A stretch of DNA of 64,000 bases, from contig JAFDZS010000006.1 of the NCBI GenBank assembly GCA_018266775.1, positions 124,001-188,000 of the forward strand, read 5' to 3'. Positions 26,402 to 36,870 of this stretch are shown here, in pieces. Origin of the DNA: Bacteroidota bacterium. Lineage in GTDB: Bacteria; Bacteroidota; Bacteroidia; Chitinophagales; Chitinophagaceae. Within the stretch, counting starts at the first letter, position 1. Every line of letters begins with the position of its first letter. The translations under genes were made by a program, and so were the position numbers. The notes under the pieces are model-generated. The model saw only the letters and a program-made list of their open reading frames with translations. It was not told the origin of the DNA and did no database searches.

Positions 26402-28492
26402 ATGCAATTTAACACAAATTCAAAGAGGCTTTCATTAAATACTATAGTGTTTTTTGCTGTTGTGCTTTTTATTGCATTTTTACCCATTTCTTCTTTTTTA
26501 TTTTTTTTAAAGAACGATGCATTCAATGGGTATTTTCCTCCTAAGTTTTTTATGAGCGAAAGCATCCATTCAGGCTTTTTGCCTTTATGGAATCCTTATA
26601 TCAATTACGGCATTCCGCAATATGGCGATATGAGCAGTGGTTACTGGAGCCCCATTACCTGGTTGGTAGCATCAACAGTTGGTTACAACGCATACACCCT
26701 GACTACTGAAGTTTTATTATACATTTTACTGGGCGGGTTGGGCATGTATCAATTAACCGGTTACTGGAAACTGAACAGAACAGTGCGTATCATCGCCGGT
26801 TTATCTTTTATGTGCAGTGGATTTACTATTGGGCATTTGCAACACTTTAACTGGCTTAGCGGTGCCGCATTTTTGCCCTGGAGCTTGTACTGTTTTCTTC
26901 AATTACAGCAACATTATTCTTTTAAAAAAGCAGTTACCGCAGCATTAAGCTTTTATATGTTCATCGCATCGGCCCATCCTGGCATAATCATCAGCGCCGT
27001 TTATTTTTTTATTGCCGTAATGCTGTTTGTATTATTTAAAAAAGATGACGGGTTGCCACTTCAAAAAAAAATCTTCAATGCGGTAAAACATAATTCTATT
27101 TTCATTGCGCTGCTGTTATTACTCTGCGCTGGTATGATCATCGGTTATGCAGACATACTCCCGCATTTTGTACGCAGCGAAAAGATCAGCCTTTCTTCTT
27201 CCCTGTCTAACCCAACGAATTTGCAAAGTTGGGTCAGCATTTTATTTCCATTAAGCACTGTAAAAAATGATTCATTTTTTAATACTGACATCAGCATGCG
27301 CAATTGTTATTTTGGTTTACTGTTGTTTATATTTTTTATTATTGCGTTGACAGGAAAGAAAACCAGTTGGCAAAAATTTCTGCTTGGCACCGGTATAGTG
27401 TTTGCGTTATTATCTTCTGGCGGCATATTTAAAACATTTGCTTATAAGTTCATCCCATTAATAGGTTATGTTCGGTTGAATGGAGAGTTCAGGATATTCA
27501 GTATGTTTTGTTTTATAGTGGTTGCAGCAATCTCGCTTAACCAATTTTTTGAACAAAAAGATATTTACAAAAAAAAAACTGCTTGGATTCTGAACACCAT
27601 TTCTATTGTCACAGTAATAACAGTGATCACTTTCGCATTCATAGCTATAATCAAAAGAGACAGCATTATATTTCGTCTTACCGAAATAATGGCTTCTGCC
27701 GGATTACCGGGAAAGCTGAAAGCGGCTATTGATGGATTAAGTTTTTATGATTGCTTATGGATTCAGGGATTGGTACAATTGGCGCTGCTCTTATTGATTA
27801 AATACAGTTTGGGAAAAGACAAAGCAAAATTGCTGATACCCATTGTTGTTGCAGATATTGTTATTGCGAGCCTGCTTAATATTCCTTTTACAGGAGCCGG
27901 TAAAGCCTCTGTAAAAGATGTGCAGGCCGTTCTCAATACATCTCCGCATGGCATACCCGCTCCTGCCATGCAACCCCTGGCGATGAATGATACTTTAACT
28001 ACAGATGCAAAAGGATTAGTGGGCGACTGGAGTATGTATAACAAACAAATTGGCACGAAAGAAGCTGTGCCCTATCCAATAGCCCTGCATAACATGAATG
28101 CGTATTTTGAATTGATAAAAACCAACCCACGAAAAGCTTATGCTGATCAACCGTTTCTATTTGTTTCCGGAGACAGCAGCAGTCAACTTATTTTAGAACA
28201 TTATTCACCCAACTCAATCAATGTAAAGGCTACATGCAACAACAATTGTTCTTTAGTATTAAAACAAAACTATTACCCGCATTGGTTTTATAGTGATGGA
28301 CAAAAAATGAGCCCGATAGATTCTTTTGGCATCAGCTTTATGCAGGCACCTTTACACAAAGGCACACAAACTATCCGTTTTGAATTTGATCCTGCAGTAG
28401 TAAAATGGGCAATGCTTATCAGCCTGGCACTTTTTATCACTTACGCTGTGCTGGCAGTATTCATTAAAACTAAACCGCCCGACCTTTCATAG
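26402..28492 (+). CDS. YfhO-like membrane protein, probable GT-C glycosyltransferase
   Basis: The 696-aa polytopic protein has about 12 transmembrane helices in its first 510 residues, then a soluble extracytoplasmic domain and one final helix (about 670-690). The early loop LPLWNPYINYGIPQYGDMSS and the late LVLKQNYYPHWF are hallmarks of YfhO proteins, which have a GT-C fold and are thought to transfer sugars from polyprenyl phosphate to cell-envelope polymers. The start at 26402 is chosen by the start of the hydrophobic core; an upstream ATG at 26315 lies inside the divergent methyltransferase. Its stop overlaps the convergent hscA by 23 nt. Confidence 0.75.
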   Translation: MQFNTNSKRLSLNTIVFFAVVLFIAFLPISSFLFFLKNDAFNGYFPPKFFMSESIHSGFLPLWNPYINYGIPQYGDMSSGYWSPITWLVASTVGYNAYTLTTEVLLYILLGGLGMYQLTGYWKLNRTVRIIAGLSFMCSGFTIGHLQHFNWLSGAAFLPWSLYCFLQLQQHYSFKKAVTAALSFYMFIASAHPGIIISAVYFFIAVMLFVLFKKDDGLPLQKKIFNAVKHNSIFIALLLLLCAGMIIGYADILPHFVRSEKISLSSSLSNPTNLQSWVSILFPLSTVKNDSFFNTDISMRNCYFGLLLFIFFIIALTGKKTSWQKFLLGTGIVFALLSSGGIFKTFAYKFIPLIGYVRLNGEFRIFSMFCFIVVAAISLNQFFEQKDIYKKKTAWILNTISIVTVITVITFAFIAIIKRDSIIFRLTEIMASAGLPGKLKAAIDGLSFYDCLWIQGLVQLALLLLIKYSLGKDKAKLLIPIVVADIVIASLLNIPFTGAGKASVKDVQAVLNTSPHGIPAPAMQPLAMNDTLTTDAKGLVGDWSMYNKQIGTKEAVPYPIALHNMNAYFELIKTNPRKAYADQPFLFVSGDSSSQLILEHYSPNSINVKATCNNNCSLVLKQNYYPHWFYSDGQKMSPIDSFGISFMQAPLHKGTQTIRFEFDPAVVKWAMLISLALFITYAVLAVFIKTKPPDLS

Positions 28493-30311
28493 CCGACGCA
28501 ACAGCCTGGTCCATGATACGCTCTGCATAAGGCCTGGAAAGGGTATTTAATTCTTCTATTTTTGCCTGGATCAAATTTTTATCTTCCATATCAATGGCCA
28601 ATTGCAGCGATTGCATGGCGAGTGATGTTGCAGTTAACTCCTGCGGTGTTAACAATGCAACATTTTTTTGAATAAATTTTTCGGTGGTTTGCAACAGTTG
28701 CTCCCCTTCTGTTCTTGCTTCCACCAATGCACGGTGTGCAATATCTGCTTCTGCATGCTGTACAGAATCCATCAACATTTTTTCAACCAGTTCATCAGTT
28801 AATTCATATTGCGGTTTTACCTGTATGGTTTGTTCAACACCACTGCGTAATTCTTTTGCAGTAACCACTAAAATTCCGTCTGCATTAATCAGAAAATTCA
28901 CTTCAACTTTTGGCAAGCCTGCAGGCATAGCGGGAATGCCGGTTAAATTAAATTCTGCAAGCTTACGGTTATCCTGCACCATATCTCTTTCTCCCTGGTA
29001 AACGGCAATCTTCATTCCGCTTTGCCCATCTTTGTACGTGGTGTATTGCCTCCCGGCCTTTGCAGGAATTTTAGTGTTACGGGGCAGTAATACATCCATC
29101 AATCCGCCCATTGTTTCCAGGCCAAGAGAAAGTGGTGTAATATCCAGCAGCAAAACATCTTTTGTGTTGCCCGCTAAAATATCTGCCTGTATTGCTGCAC
29201 CTAATGCCACTACTTCGTCAGGATTCACTGTATCGTTCACCTGTTTTCCAAAATAGTCGCTCACCATTTTTTTTACTAACGGTGTACGGGTACTGCCGCC
29301 CACCATTATGATTTCGTCAATCTCCTTTTTATCCAAATCAGAATCTTTCAATGCATTTTTACAACAGGCAATGGTTTTTTCAATTACCGGTTGAATTAAA
29401 TTCTCCAATGCAGTTTTGGAAAGGCTCAGTTCTGCACCTTTAAAAACTGTTGTATAATTTTCGTTGAAAGATAAATGTTTCTTCGCTTCCTCAGCAACCA
29501 ACCTCAGTTGTTGCCTGGTTTCATTGATATCGCCAGGAAATTCATGAGCAGCGATCCAGTGATCCACTACTGTTTTATCCAGATCATCGCCGCCCAAATA
29601 TGTATCACCATTTGTTGACAGCACATCAAATACACCATTATTGATCGTTAATATAGAAATATCGAATGTGCCACCACCCAAATCGTATACGGCAATTGTT
29701 TTTACTTCTGTCTTGTTGATGCCAAAGCCATAAGCCAAACTTGCTGCAGTTGGTTCATTAATGATCCGCAATACATCAAGGCCTGCAAGTTTTCCGGCAT
29801 CCCTTGTTGCCTGGCGTTGTGCGTCATTAAAATAAGCGGGCACAGTAATAACGGCTTTGCCCACTGTTGTTTTCAAAATATGTTCTGCCTGCTTCTTAAG
29901 TTCCTTCAGAATTAAAGAACTTAATTCCACCGCGGAATAAAATGTTTCATCTACCTGCACTTTTACCAATCGCCCTTCATCATCAATGATTTTATACCCC
30001 AGCGAATGTGTATTGTCCGCAACATCTGCATAGGTTTTGCCCACTAATCTTTTTGCAGAAAAGATGGTGTGTGCAGGATCGCTTACGAGATAAGATTTAG
30101 CTTCATCACCTACAATTATTCCACCTGCTGAATCAAAATGAATGACAGAAGGCACAAGGGAACTGCTGTTGTGTTCCTTTAATGCTACCGGCATCTTACT
30201 TTCCGGGTGAATGATGGCCACCAGGCTGTTAGTGGTACCGAGGTCTATGCCCACTATCATTTCATCCTGCTGCAAACTTCCTGTTGCTATATTGATAGCT
30301 ATTTTAGCCAT
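28470..30311 (-). CDS. hscA: Hsp70-family chaperone, HscA-like
   Basis: The 613-aa protein has the Hsp70 ATPase domain with GIDLGTTNSLVA, the phosphate loop DLGGGTFDIS and VGGSTRTP, then a substrate-binding domain containing LLDITPLSLGLETMGG. The length, shorter than DnaK, and the N-terminal MAKIAINIATGSLQQ are typical of the HscA-like proteins of Bacteroidota that assist Fe-S cluster assembly. No isc or suf genes are nearby, so the Fe-S role rests on similarity alone. The start at 30311 is chosen because residues before it read through the promoter and a terminator. Confidence 0.85.
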   Translation of the reverse strand: MAKIAINIATGSLQQDEMIVGIDLGTTNSLVAIIHPESKMPVALKEHNSSSLVPSVIHFDSAGGIIVGDEAKSYLVSDPAHTIFSAKRLVGKTYADVADNTHSLGYKIIDDEGRLVKVQVDETFYSAVELSSLILKELKKQAEHILKTTVGKAVITVPAYFNDAQRQATRDAGKLAGLDVLRIINEPTAASLAYGFGINKTEVKTIAVYDLGGGTFDISILTINNGVFDVLSTNGDTYLGGDDLDKTVVDHWIAAHEFPGDINETRQQLRLVAEEAKKHLSFNENYTTVFKGAELSLSKTALENLIQPVIEKTIACCKNALKDSDLDKKEIDEIIMVGGSTRTPLVKKMVSDYFGKQVNDTVNPDEVVALGAAIQADILAGNTKDVLLLDITPLSLGLETMGGLMDVLLPRNTKIPAKAGRQYTTYKDGQSGMKIAVYQGERDMVQDNRKLAEFNLTGIPAMPAGLPKVEVNFLINADGILVVTAKELRSGVEQTIQVKPQYELTDELVEKMLMDSVQHAEADIAHRALVEARTEGEQLLQTTEKFIQKNVALLTPQELTATSLAMQSLQLAIDMEDKNLIQAKIEELNTLSRPYAERIMDQAVASAMKGRAV

Positions 30312-30329
30312 GTATTGTTCAATTTTTTG

Positions 30330-30337
30330 CAAAGGTA
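30330..30337 (-). promoter_or_regulatory. Putative -7 box for hscA
   Basis: The minus strand reads TACCTTTG, matching TAnnTTTG, 18 nt upstream of the ATG at 30311. It lies just after the porU terminator; no clear -33 is visible. Confidence 0.45.
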
Positions 30338-30345
30338 AGGTAACA

Positions 30346-30376
30346 AACAAAAAAGGCTGCCTGTTGAGGCAGCCTT
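30346..30376 (-). terminator. Intrinsic terminator of porV-porU
   Basis: Stem AAGGCTGCCT (30353-30362) / AGGCAGCCTT (30367-30376), 4-nt loop, followed on the minus strand by TTTTTTGTTTG. It lies about 20 nt past the porU stop. Confidence 0.85.
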
Positions 30377-30396
30377 CGTATAATTTTAAAATATGA

Positions 30397-33300
30397 TTAC
30401 CTGATAAGCACCATTTTACCATATCCTTTGGTGAAGAACTGGTCGGTCTTATCGCCATCAGCTTTGTATTTATCCAGCGATTTACCGTTCAGGTTGGTCA
30501 ATACGCGGTACAGGTATACCCCGTTGGCCAGTTTCTGTCCATACATATCCGTTCCATCCCATTTAAACTCTGTAATGTTACGGCCTATGTGGATCGGCCC
30601 CAGTTCGTCTTTGGTAATCTCCCTTACCACTTTTCCGGTTACCGTCAGTATCTGGATACGCATATTCTGCGGTATTTCACTGCCCGTTAAGGTAAATACA
30701 AAAGCTGTTGAAGTGGTAAACGGATTGGGGTAATTCAGCAGGTTCGATATCATCGCTTTGTTGATGACACTGAACATCACATGGTATTCCATTGCACCTG
30801 CTTCATTACCCACCACATCTTTGCCGGTTACGATCAGTTCATAATCCCCATCCTGCGGGAAGTAAGGCAGAAAATCGATACTGGCACTGTTTTCACCTGC
30901 TGCAAGATTGGCCGGTGTAAAACGCATCGTGTCGCCAAAATTATAATTGTGCAAACTGTTGTCAGGGAAACGTACCTGCACTTTCAGTAATGAAGTATCT
31001 GTCAGTGCAAGGTAACGGCTTTCATCTTTCAGCTTCACCAGTATATGCGGTTTGGCCGCCACTATATCGCGGTTCAGGATATGCACACCGTCAAAAGTTA
31101 CATCAAGCAATGGATTATAATTATCCGGCCGTACATAAAAATCTTTGAACAGGATATTGTTGAAGTGTGCCTGCTCGGGTTGATCGTTATCCGGATTCAC
31201 TTCCACAAAAAGGGTGTTGGTACCAGCGTAATTCTTTGTATCAATTTTATAAGATACCACCAGTGTATCGCCGGAGGCCAGTATTTTACCCTTTGGCAGT
31301 GTGATAGTATGCGGTATATTGTTATTATCCGTAATGGTGAATTTAAACTTCATCGCACTGTCGAACGATGCAGGACTGATGTTTTTGAATGCCAGTTTAA
31401 AATCCACCAGTTCGCCCTGGTCGGAGGTATCTTTCATCTGGAATAAAATATTGGGAGCCACTGTTCCTTCCGGCACTGCAGTATAGTTCAACCGCCAGTA
31501 ACCTAACTGGTATGGGGTGGCATTGGTACGGTCTTCGCTGTACATCTGCAGTTTTAAATAAGGATACTGAGTGGCATTGATAGCAGAGATATCAAAATCA
31601 TGTTTACTGGAATCCAGCGAGTATAATGTTGTTTCCGCCCCGGCATTGTTAATACCAATTAACTGGAAGTTCACTGAGTCAGTGCTGGGTGTCTCCAAAC
31701 TCGAACCGCGGTAATGAAATTGGTTCCAGCTTTTGGCAGGGCCAAATACGGGCGAGGTGATTGTGCCGTTAATAAACTTAGATCCCAGCGATACAGTTTC
31801 TGAAATATAAGCATCTGGTGTGGCGCCCATATCCTGAACCGGAGTAAAGCCTGCATTATTTTTCTGGAAGAAAAATACAAACGGAATATTACGGTAAAAG
31901 CTGTCAATTTTATTCAGACCATTGGCTTGCATTTTTTGATACAAATTTGGCCCGGGGTCATTCTTCCAGTCATTCACAAATACCGTATTGGGTGTCCATC
32001 CAAGGTTATTGATGGCAACGAACATGCCATCGGGAATACTGTCGAAGAAATCACGGGCAGCATTCCGTTGCTGTACGGTGGTATACAAAAATTCAAAGAA
32101 CTTACGCACAGGCCCTTCGTGCGCCACATCGCAGGTGGGCAACTGGCTGCCAAAGCGGCCTGCAGTTGGTGTTACCTGGTAGTTCTTCCAGGGTTCCAGC
32201 GTTTTACTGTCGAACACATAGAACTGCAATGACCCATATTTACAACCATATTTTTCTATCGTTACGTTATCTAACTGCACATTGATCGGGTCTCCTGCAT
32301 AATAAGGATAGATACCCGTGTTCAACGCAATATTCTTCACCGTCGTATTGAAATCGAATGTACGGTTGGCATTGTAAGTGATATTCGTATAGGCATCCTT
32401 GAGATGCTGGTAGTAATGTGACTGATTGTAACCACCACCGGCTGGTGTAGATTTGTACATGAATGAATAATTATTCCAGATCACATTATTGCTACCTGTT
32501 GGCACCATTGATGTACGCCAATAATACACGGTACTGTCAGTTAAGGTTAAGCCAGTCGGTTTAAATTCGACAATACCTCCTGTACCTGATGCACTGTAAG
32601 CCTTCTTGAATGGTGAGTTAAACAGTTCTGTGGTATCCAGTTCCATACTATACTGCCGCAGGCCCACCAACGGATTGGCGGTACTGGCCGTAAACGTGAT
32701 ATTCTGCTGGTTCACGATTGAAAAATTATACGGGTATACCGGCCTCAGCTCATCTTCATAAATATAAAATTGCTTTTGTGCAGTATTGTTGGATTCTGAC
32801 AATTCATCTACTTTATTGTCCACATCCAGCGTAACTATAATTGTATTTAACCCTTTATCAGTAATAGGGTTTATAGGCACCACAAAATTTACCGAATCGA
32901 TGTAGTGTATCGCCAATATCTTTTTATCGTACAACACCCGTACTGTATCGTTTGGCAATTTGCGTTTCACTGTAACACGAATGGAATCATTAATGGCTTT
33001 GCCGATATTGAGCATTTTTACCGCCAGGTTAAAATTATTATCAGCAACAGTAATAATGGAAGGGCTCACCCTGATCAACTGCTCTTCCATAATATAGTCT
33101 GGCTTTAAATGCCAGTTAATATGCAACGCAGGATCGCCCTGCAAGGCTAATTCCTCCAGGTGTATGCGGGTATAATAATCGAGTGATTGCGGATCGCTGC
33201 CAATATTGGTAATCGTTTGTTTTAACTGGTCACCAACGGTACCTCCGTAATTATGTTTACAAAATTCGTTGTAAAAATTAAGGTTATAATAATTCAAGAA

Positions 33301-35460
33301 TGGTTCAATTCCAAAATGCGTATCGGCAAGAAACCCAATACTGCCCTTTTGTGCAGTGAATGTATATTTTTCAGACAGTGACATGTTACCATTCAAACGG
33401 GTAGGGTCGAAATTGAAAAAGTTACCGGCGCTGCAGCCACTCACATTGATAAAAGGATATTTACCCTGGTTCTGATAGATCTCCGGGTTACTCAGGTTAA
33501 ATGCCAGTGTTGATGCAGAAGAGTGGCCAAAATAACCAATAAATGCAAGTCCCTGGTTAAATAATTCGTCTATGCGGGCACTGTTAGCTTCCTGTACGGT
33601 ACCGGAACCGGATTTGGCAAAGCTTTCTACATTGGCGCCATACAGTGTATCTTCAGCTATTTGTTTGTATTGTTCCAGGTGCGACATAAAGCTGGCTGTT
33701 TCCAAACTATCTGCCCCTCCGGCAATATGAATAAAATTTTTCATCCAGCCTTTATCAGCAATAGTTTGGCTGGTAGATTTTTGTGCCTGTTCAAACTCTT
33801 TCATCTTATCCAGGTAATTACCCACTTCTGTTCCGTTAATGGCACCCAGGCGGCCAACAGGAACCAACGGTATCAGCTTGCCTGGTTCACTCATCAACAG
33901 TACATCAGATGCCGGCCAGCCGAAAGTGGGCACCAGGTCTAATTTATCAACGGCTGGATCAGCTTCATTAGCTTTGTATTCCTGGTAACTGACAGCTCTG
34001 CCTATCAGGAAAACAAATTTGGGTTTTACACTAAAAGTTTGAGTAGCAAATCGGATAAAATCCCTGATGGCTGATGGATGGTTTTTGATACCAAAACCAA
34101 ACTGTTCAGTCAGTTCACCGATATCATAAATTTTTGCATTGTAACTGCCGCCTGCAACTGAATTACGGTATTGGCGATAGAGGTCTACATTGTTAACACC
34201 ACTTCCGTTATTATATAAAGCGGGGTTACTGATAATGATATAATCGCCCTGGTTGGCAGTGTTGTTGTAATTCACAAAGGTTTTGCTGCTAAGTGCTGCA
34301 ATGTTATAGTAGTTATCTGCCGCCTGGCTCACTAAATTAAACCGGCGGACAGGGTCAGTTGAGGCAGGTAATACAAATCTTACCTGTCCGGCAATACTGA
34401 TATCTCCAAGATATCTTTTACCATTATTAATATCATACAGCGCTGGCTGAACACTGTTATTATTGAAATTGGTGATGACCAGGTAATTACCCGTTGCACT
34501 GGCCGCCAGTTCAAAATAAAAACGCTTTTCATTATTAAAATTGAATGTGGCGGGATAAGTTACAGAAAAGCAGGGCACCACAATTCTATCATTACTTGAA
34601 TTAGATGAGTTTGCTGGTGCTACTGCTACGGATATAAACGAAGAACTGTTAATTACAGAGAGCGGTAAATTGCGGATCGTATCCTTATGAAAAGAAAAAT
34701 AAGGCATTGGGTTACTGGCAGGGGTAACCGTAGTATTGTTAATCTTTGCCAACAGGTCGCGTGTGTATAATGCATTACCAAATGCATTTACCGTAAACGT
34801 TACACTATTTGCCGGCCCGGCAGCATATTTATTAGTACCATTAATAACATTGCTTAAAGCACAGCACTGGTTAATATCACTGCTCGTCCAGCCTTCACCC
34901 ATATCAAAAGCTGATGAATACACGCTCTCTCCTAAAATGGCCGCATACCCTCTGTTAATCTGTTGCTTATAATGTGCCTCTACCCTGCGCATAAAATAAG
35001 CATCCGCAGGCAATACATTACCGGCTACCGGGTTAGCGGCTTGTACATAACGCAGGTTGTTACCCGCCGGGTTTACAGTTAAATAATAAGTGGCTGTATC
35101 GCTGAATAAACTGTATTTGTCATCTAATTGAAAAGTTGTATCCCGGTATAATATTTTATCCGGTTTACCATCATTCATTTCTCCCCAAAACTCAATATAG
35201 TCCGATGCGCCAAACACACCAGTAGCAACAGTAGTGAACAGCCTTACCTGTTTACCATTGCGCCAGAGCTGAAAGTTTTCTGCAGGTACATTACCCAGGC
35301 CAATACTGGACAGCGTTGGCTGCGTGATGCGGCAAAGGGTATCTTTTCCCACCTGGAATTTATAGTAGGTTTTATTATAATCGATCCAGCTGTTATTCAG
35401 CTGTGCATATCCAGCAAAAGCAAGTGCTAAAACAACTACAGTAAGTAAAATCTTTTTCAT
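30397..35460 (-). CDS. porU: Type IX secretion system sortase PorU
   Basis: The 1687-aa protein has a signal peptide (MKKILLTVVVLALAFAGYAQ) and a gingipain-type peptidase C25 domain. The catalytic dyad is visible as GYFGHSSAST (His near 648) and NVSGCSAGNFF (Cys near 676). Ig-like beta domains follow, and the C-terminus (from about 1595) has the sorting-domain features YPNPFTTSTAFVF and GQKLANGVYLYRVL. PorU cleaves the C-terminal signal of T9SS cargo and attaches A-LPS at the cell surface. It is longer than P. gingivalis PorU (about 1158 aa). It is 19 nt downstream of porV, so both are probably co-transcribed. Confidence 0.93.
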   Translation of the reverse strand: MKKILLTVVVLALAFAGYAQLNNSWIDYNKTYYKFQVGKDTLCRITQPTLSSIGLGNVPAENFQLWRNGKQVRLFTTVATGVFGASDYIEFWGEMNDGKPDKILYRDTTFQLDDKYSLFSDTATYYLTVNPAGNNLRYVQAANPVAGNVLPADAYFMRRVEAHYKQQINRGYAAILGESVYSSAFDMGEGWTSSDINQCCALSNVINGTNKYAAGPANSVTFTVNAFGNALYTRDLLAKINNTTVTPASNPMPYFSFHKDTIRNLPLSVINSSSFISVAVAPANSSNSSNDRIVVPCFSVTYPATFNFNNEKRFYFELAASATGNYLVITNFNNNSVQPALYDINNGKRYLGDISIAGQVRFVLPASTDPVRRFNLVSQAADNYYNIAALSSKTFVNYNNTANQGDYIIISNPALYNNGSGVNNVDLYRQYRNSVAGGSYNAKIYDIGELTEQFGFGIKNHPSAIRDFIRFATQTFSVKPKFVFLIGRAVSYQEYKANEADPAVDKLDLVPTFGWPASDVLLMSEPGKLIPLVPVGRLGAINGTEVGNYLDKMKEFEQAQKSTSQTIADKGWMKNFIHIAGGADSLETASFMSHLEQYKQIAEDTLYGANVESFAKSGSGTVQEANSARIDELFNQGLAFIGYFGHSSASTLAFNLSNPEIYQNQGKYPFINVSGCSAGNFFNFDPTRLNGNMSLSEKYTFTAQKGSIGFLADTHFGIEPFLNYYNLNFYNEFCKHNYGGTVGDQLKQTITNIGSDPQSLDYYTRIHLEELALQGDPALHINWHLKPDYIMEEQLIRVSPSIITVADNNFNLAVKMLNIGKAINDSIRVTVKRKLPNDTVRVLYDKKILAIHYIDSVNFVVPINPITDKGLNTIIVTLDVDNKVDELSESNNTAQKQFYIYEDELRPVYPYNFSIVNQQNITFTASTANPLVGLRQYSMELDTTELFNSPFKKAYSASGTGGIVEFKPTGLTLTDSTVYYWRTSMVPTGSNNVIWNNYSFMYKSTPAGGGYNQSHYYQHLKDAYTNITYNANRTFDFNTTVKNIALNTGIYPYYAGDPINVQLDNVTIEKYGCKYGSLQFYVFDSKTLEPWKNYQVTPTAGRFGSQLPTCDVAHEGPVRKFFEFLYTTVQQRNAARDFFDSIPDGMFVAINNLGWTPNTVFVNDWKNDPGPNLYQKMQANGLNKIDSFYRNIPFVFFFQKNNAGFTPVQDMGATPDAYISETVSLGSKFINGTITSPVFGPAKSWNQFHYRGSSLETPSTDSVNFQLIGINNAGAETTLYSLDSSKHDFDISAINATQYPYLKLQMYSEDRTNATPYQLGYWRLNYTAVPEGTVAPNILFQMKDTSDQGELVDFKLAFKNISPASFDSAMKFKFTITDNNNIPHTITLPKGKILASGDTLVVSYKIDTKNYAGTNTLFVEVNPDNDQPEQAHFNNILFKDFYVRPDNYNPLLDVTFDGVHILNRDIVAAKPHILVKLKDESRYLALTDTSLLKVQVRFPDNSLHNYNFGDTMRFTPANLAAGENSASIDFLPYFPQDGDYELIVTGKDVVGNEAGAMEYHVMFSVINKAMISNLLNYPNPFTTSTAFVFTLTGSEIPQNMRIQILTVTGKVVREITKDELGPIHIGRNITEFKWDGTDMYGQKLANGVYLYRVLTNLNGKSLDKYKADGDKTDQFFTKGYGKMVLIR

Positions 35461-35479
35461 AATAGATTGTTGTTAATCA

Positions 35480-36586
35480 TTACTCATTTTCTTTTTTTAC
35501 AAGATTGATCCGTAAAGAAAAGATATGTGTGTATAAGGGATTGGATTGATTGGCGAGGTTGGTAAAAGCGTAGTCGAGCGTAACATTTTTTACTTTAAAA
35601 CCGGCCCCTATACTGGGTTGATAGATCCAAACTTTTTTCTGGTTCAGTATATCGCCGTCTGCAAGTGCTTTTTGAAAATTGGTGATGCCGCCCCTTACAA
35701 AAAAGGCATCTTTAATGCCCAGTTCAAGGCCTAAGTGAGGATCCACACTTACCGGGTTAGAACTAAAGACAGTGTTACGTTTACCGTCAAACGTTACATC
35801 AGCATTTGCTTCTGCCATAATATTGATGGAATTACTGATCCTGAAATTATAGCCGCCTCCAATGGCAATGCGTGGAGCAGTCAATTCGGTTGACTTAACC
35901 GGAATTTCATTGTTGGTAAGGTAGAGTACTTCTTTTTCTTTATCGGTAAAATGGAAACTCCATGCATTGAAAGTGGTGGTAAGGTCTTTAACCACTACTC
36001 CAAAATGCCCCCTTTTGCCATGTATCTGCAGTCCGGCATCCAGTCCAAAACCCCATGCGGTGGCAAATGTTCCTATTTTACGGTAAATCACTTTTGCATT
36101 GGCACCAAAGCTGATCCCTGTATTTTCAGTAGTTTTAATATTTTGTGCAAATGACAATAAAAATGCCCAGTCGGCAGAAGAAAATGTTTTGATATTGTTG
36201 TAATTGATGCTTCCATCCGGTTCCACCAGGTATAAAGTATTGGGGATATCGTCTACCGCAAAGCGTAATACGGATACTCCAATCGTTCTCTTATTTTCAT
36301 TGACAGGAATGGCAAGGGAAGCATAATCATATTTGGCAATACCGGCAAAATATTCGGCATGCATCAAATTAAGGTTGGGGTGGTCTTTTACGCCGGTTAA
36401 TCCTGCCGGGTTCCAGTAGCCGGCAGTGGCATCATTTACCGAAGCTACCTGGGCACTACCCATCGCCAGTCCCCTGGCTCCGGCTCCGATATTTAAGAAC
36501 TCATTAGAGTACTTTCTAAACTGGGCAAAACTTATCACCGGCAAAAAAGCCAGCGCAAGCAAGCCTGTTCTTATACCATTTCTCAT
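35480..36586 (-). CDS. porV: T9SS outer membrane protein PorV
   Basis: The 368-aa protein has a signal peptide ending ISFAQF and a FadL-like beta barrel. Typical early blocks are SNEFLNIGAGARGLAMGSAQ and NDATAGYWNPAGL. PorV shuttles T9SS cargo from the translocon to the PorU sortase. The gene order porV-porU with a 19-nt gap is the known partnership, and the secreted proteins at 57.9-64 kb are plausible clients. Confidence 0.93.
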   Translation of the reverse strand: MRNGIRTGLLALAFLPVISFAQFRKYSNEFLNIGAGARGLAMGSAQVASVNDATAGYWNPAGLTGVKDHPNLNLMHAEYFAGIAKYDYASLAIPVNENKRTIGVSVLRFAVDDIPNTLYLVEPDGSINYNNIKTFSSADWAFLLSFAQNIKTTENTGISFGANAKVIYRKIGTFATAWGFGLDAGLQIHGKRGHFGVVVKDLTTTFNAWSFHFTDKEKEVLYLTNNEIPVKSTELTAPRIAIGGGYNFRISNSINIMAEANADVTFDGKRNTVFSSNPVSVDPHLGLELGIKDAFFVRGGITNFQKALADGDILNQKKVWIYQPSIGAGFKVKNVTLDYAFTNLANQSNPLYTHIFSLRINLVKKENE

Positions 36587-36870
36587 AATATTGTTAGGGG
36601 TTATTCAAGGATTTAAAAGGATATTGAATACCTTAAAACGTAAAAATACTTGGTAAATTGTGCTAATATGGAATTAAAATTAACCATTATATGCCAATCT
36701 CATACAATATATTTTACACTGCTTTCCACCTACAGCAGTAAGACCTTCTTTTCAAAAAAAAGGATGCCTGCAGCCAGAAAATTATTCCACCTTTTCTTCT
36801 CTGGTAATATCAGTTTTTATACCCATTTTTGCGAAAAATTTCAGACTCATCAACCAGATATCAATCATTT

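Noticed and set aside
30312..30458. N-terminal extension of HscA
   Set aside because: The extra 49 residues would be translated from the porU 3' end, its terminator hairpin and the -7 box, whereas MAKIAINIATG is the conserved Hsp70 start for this subgroup.
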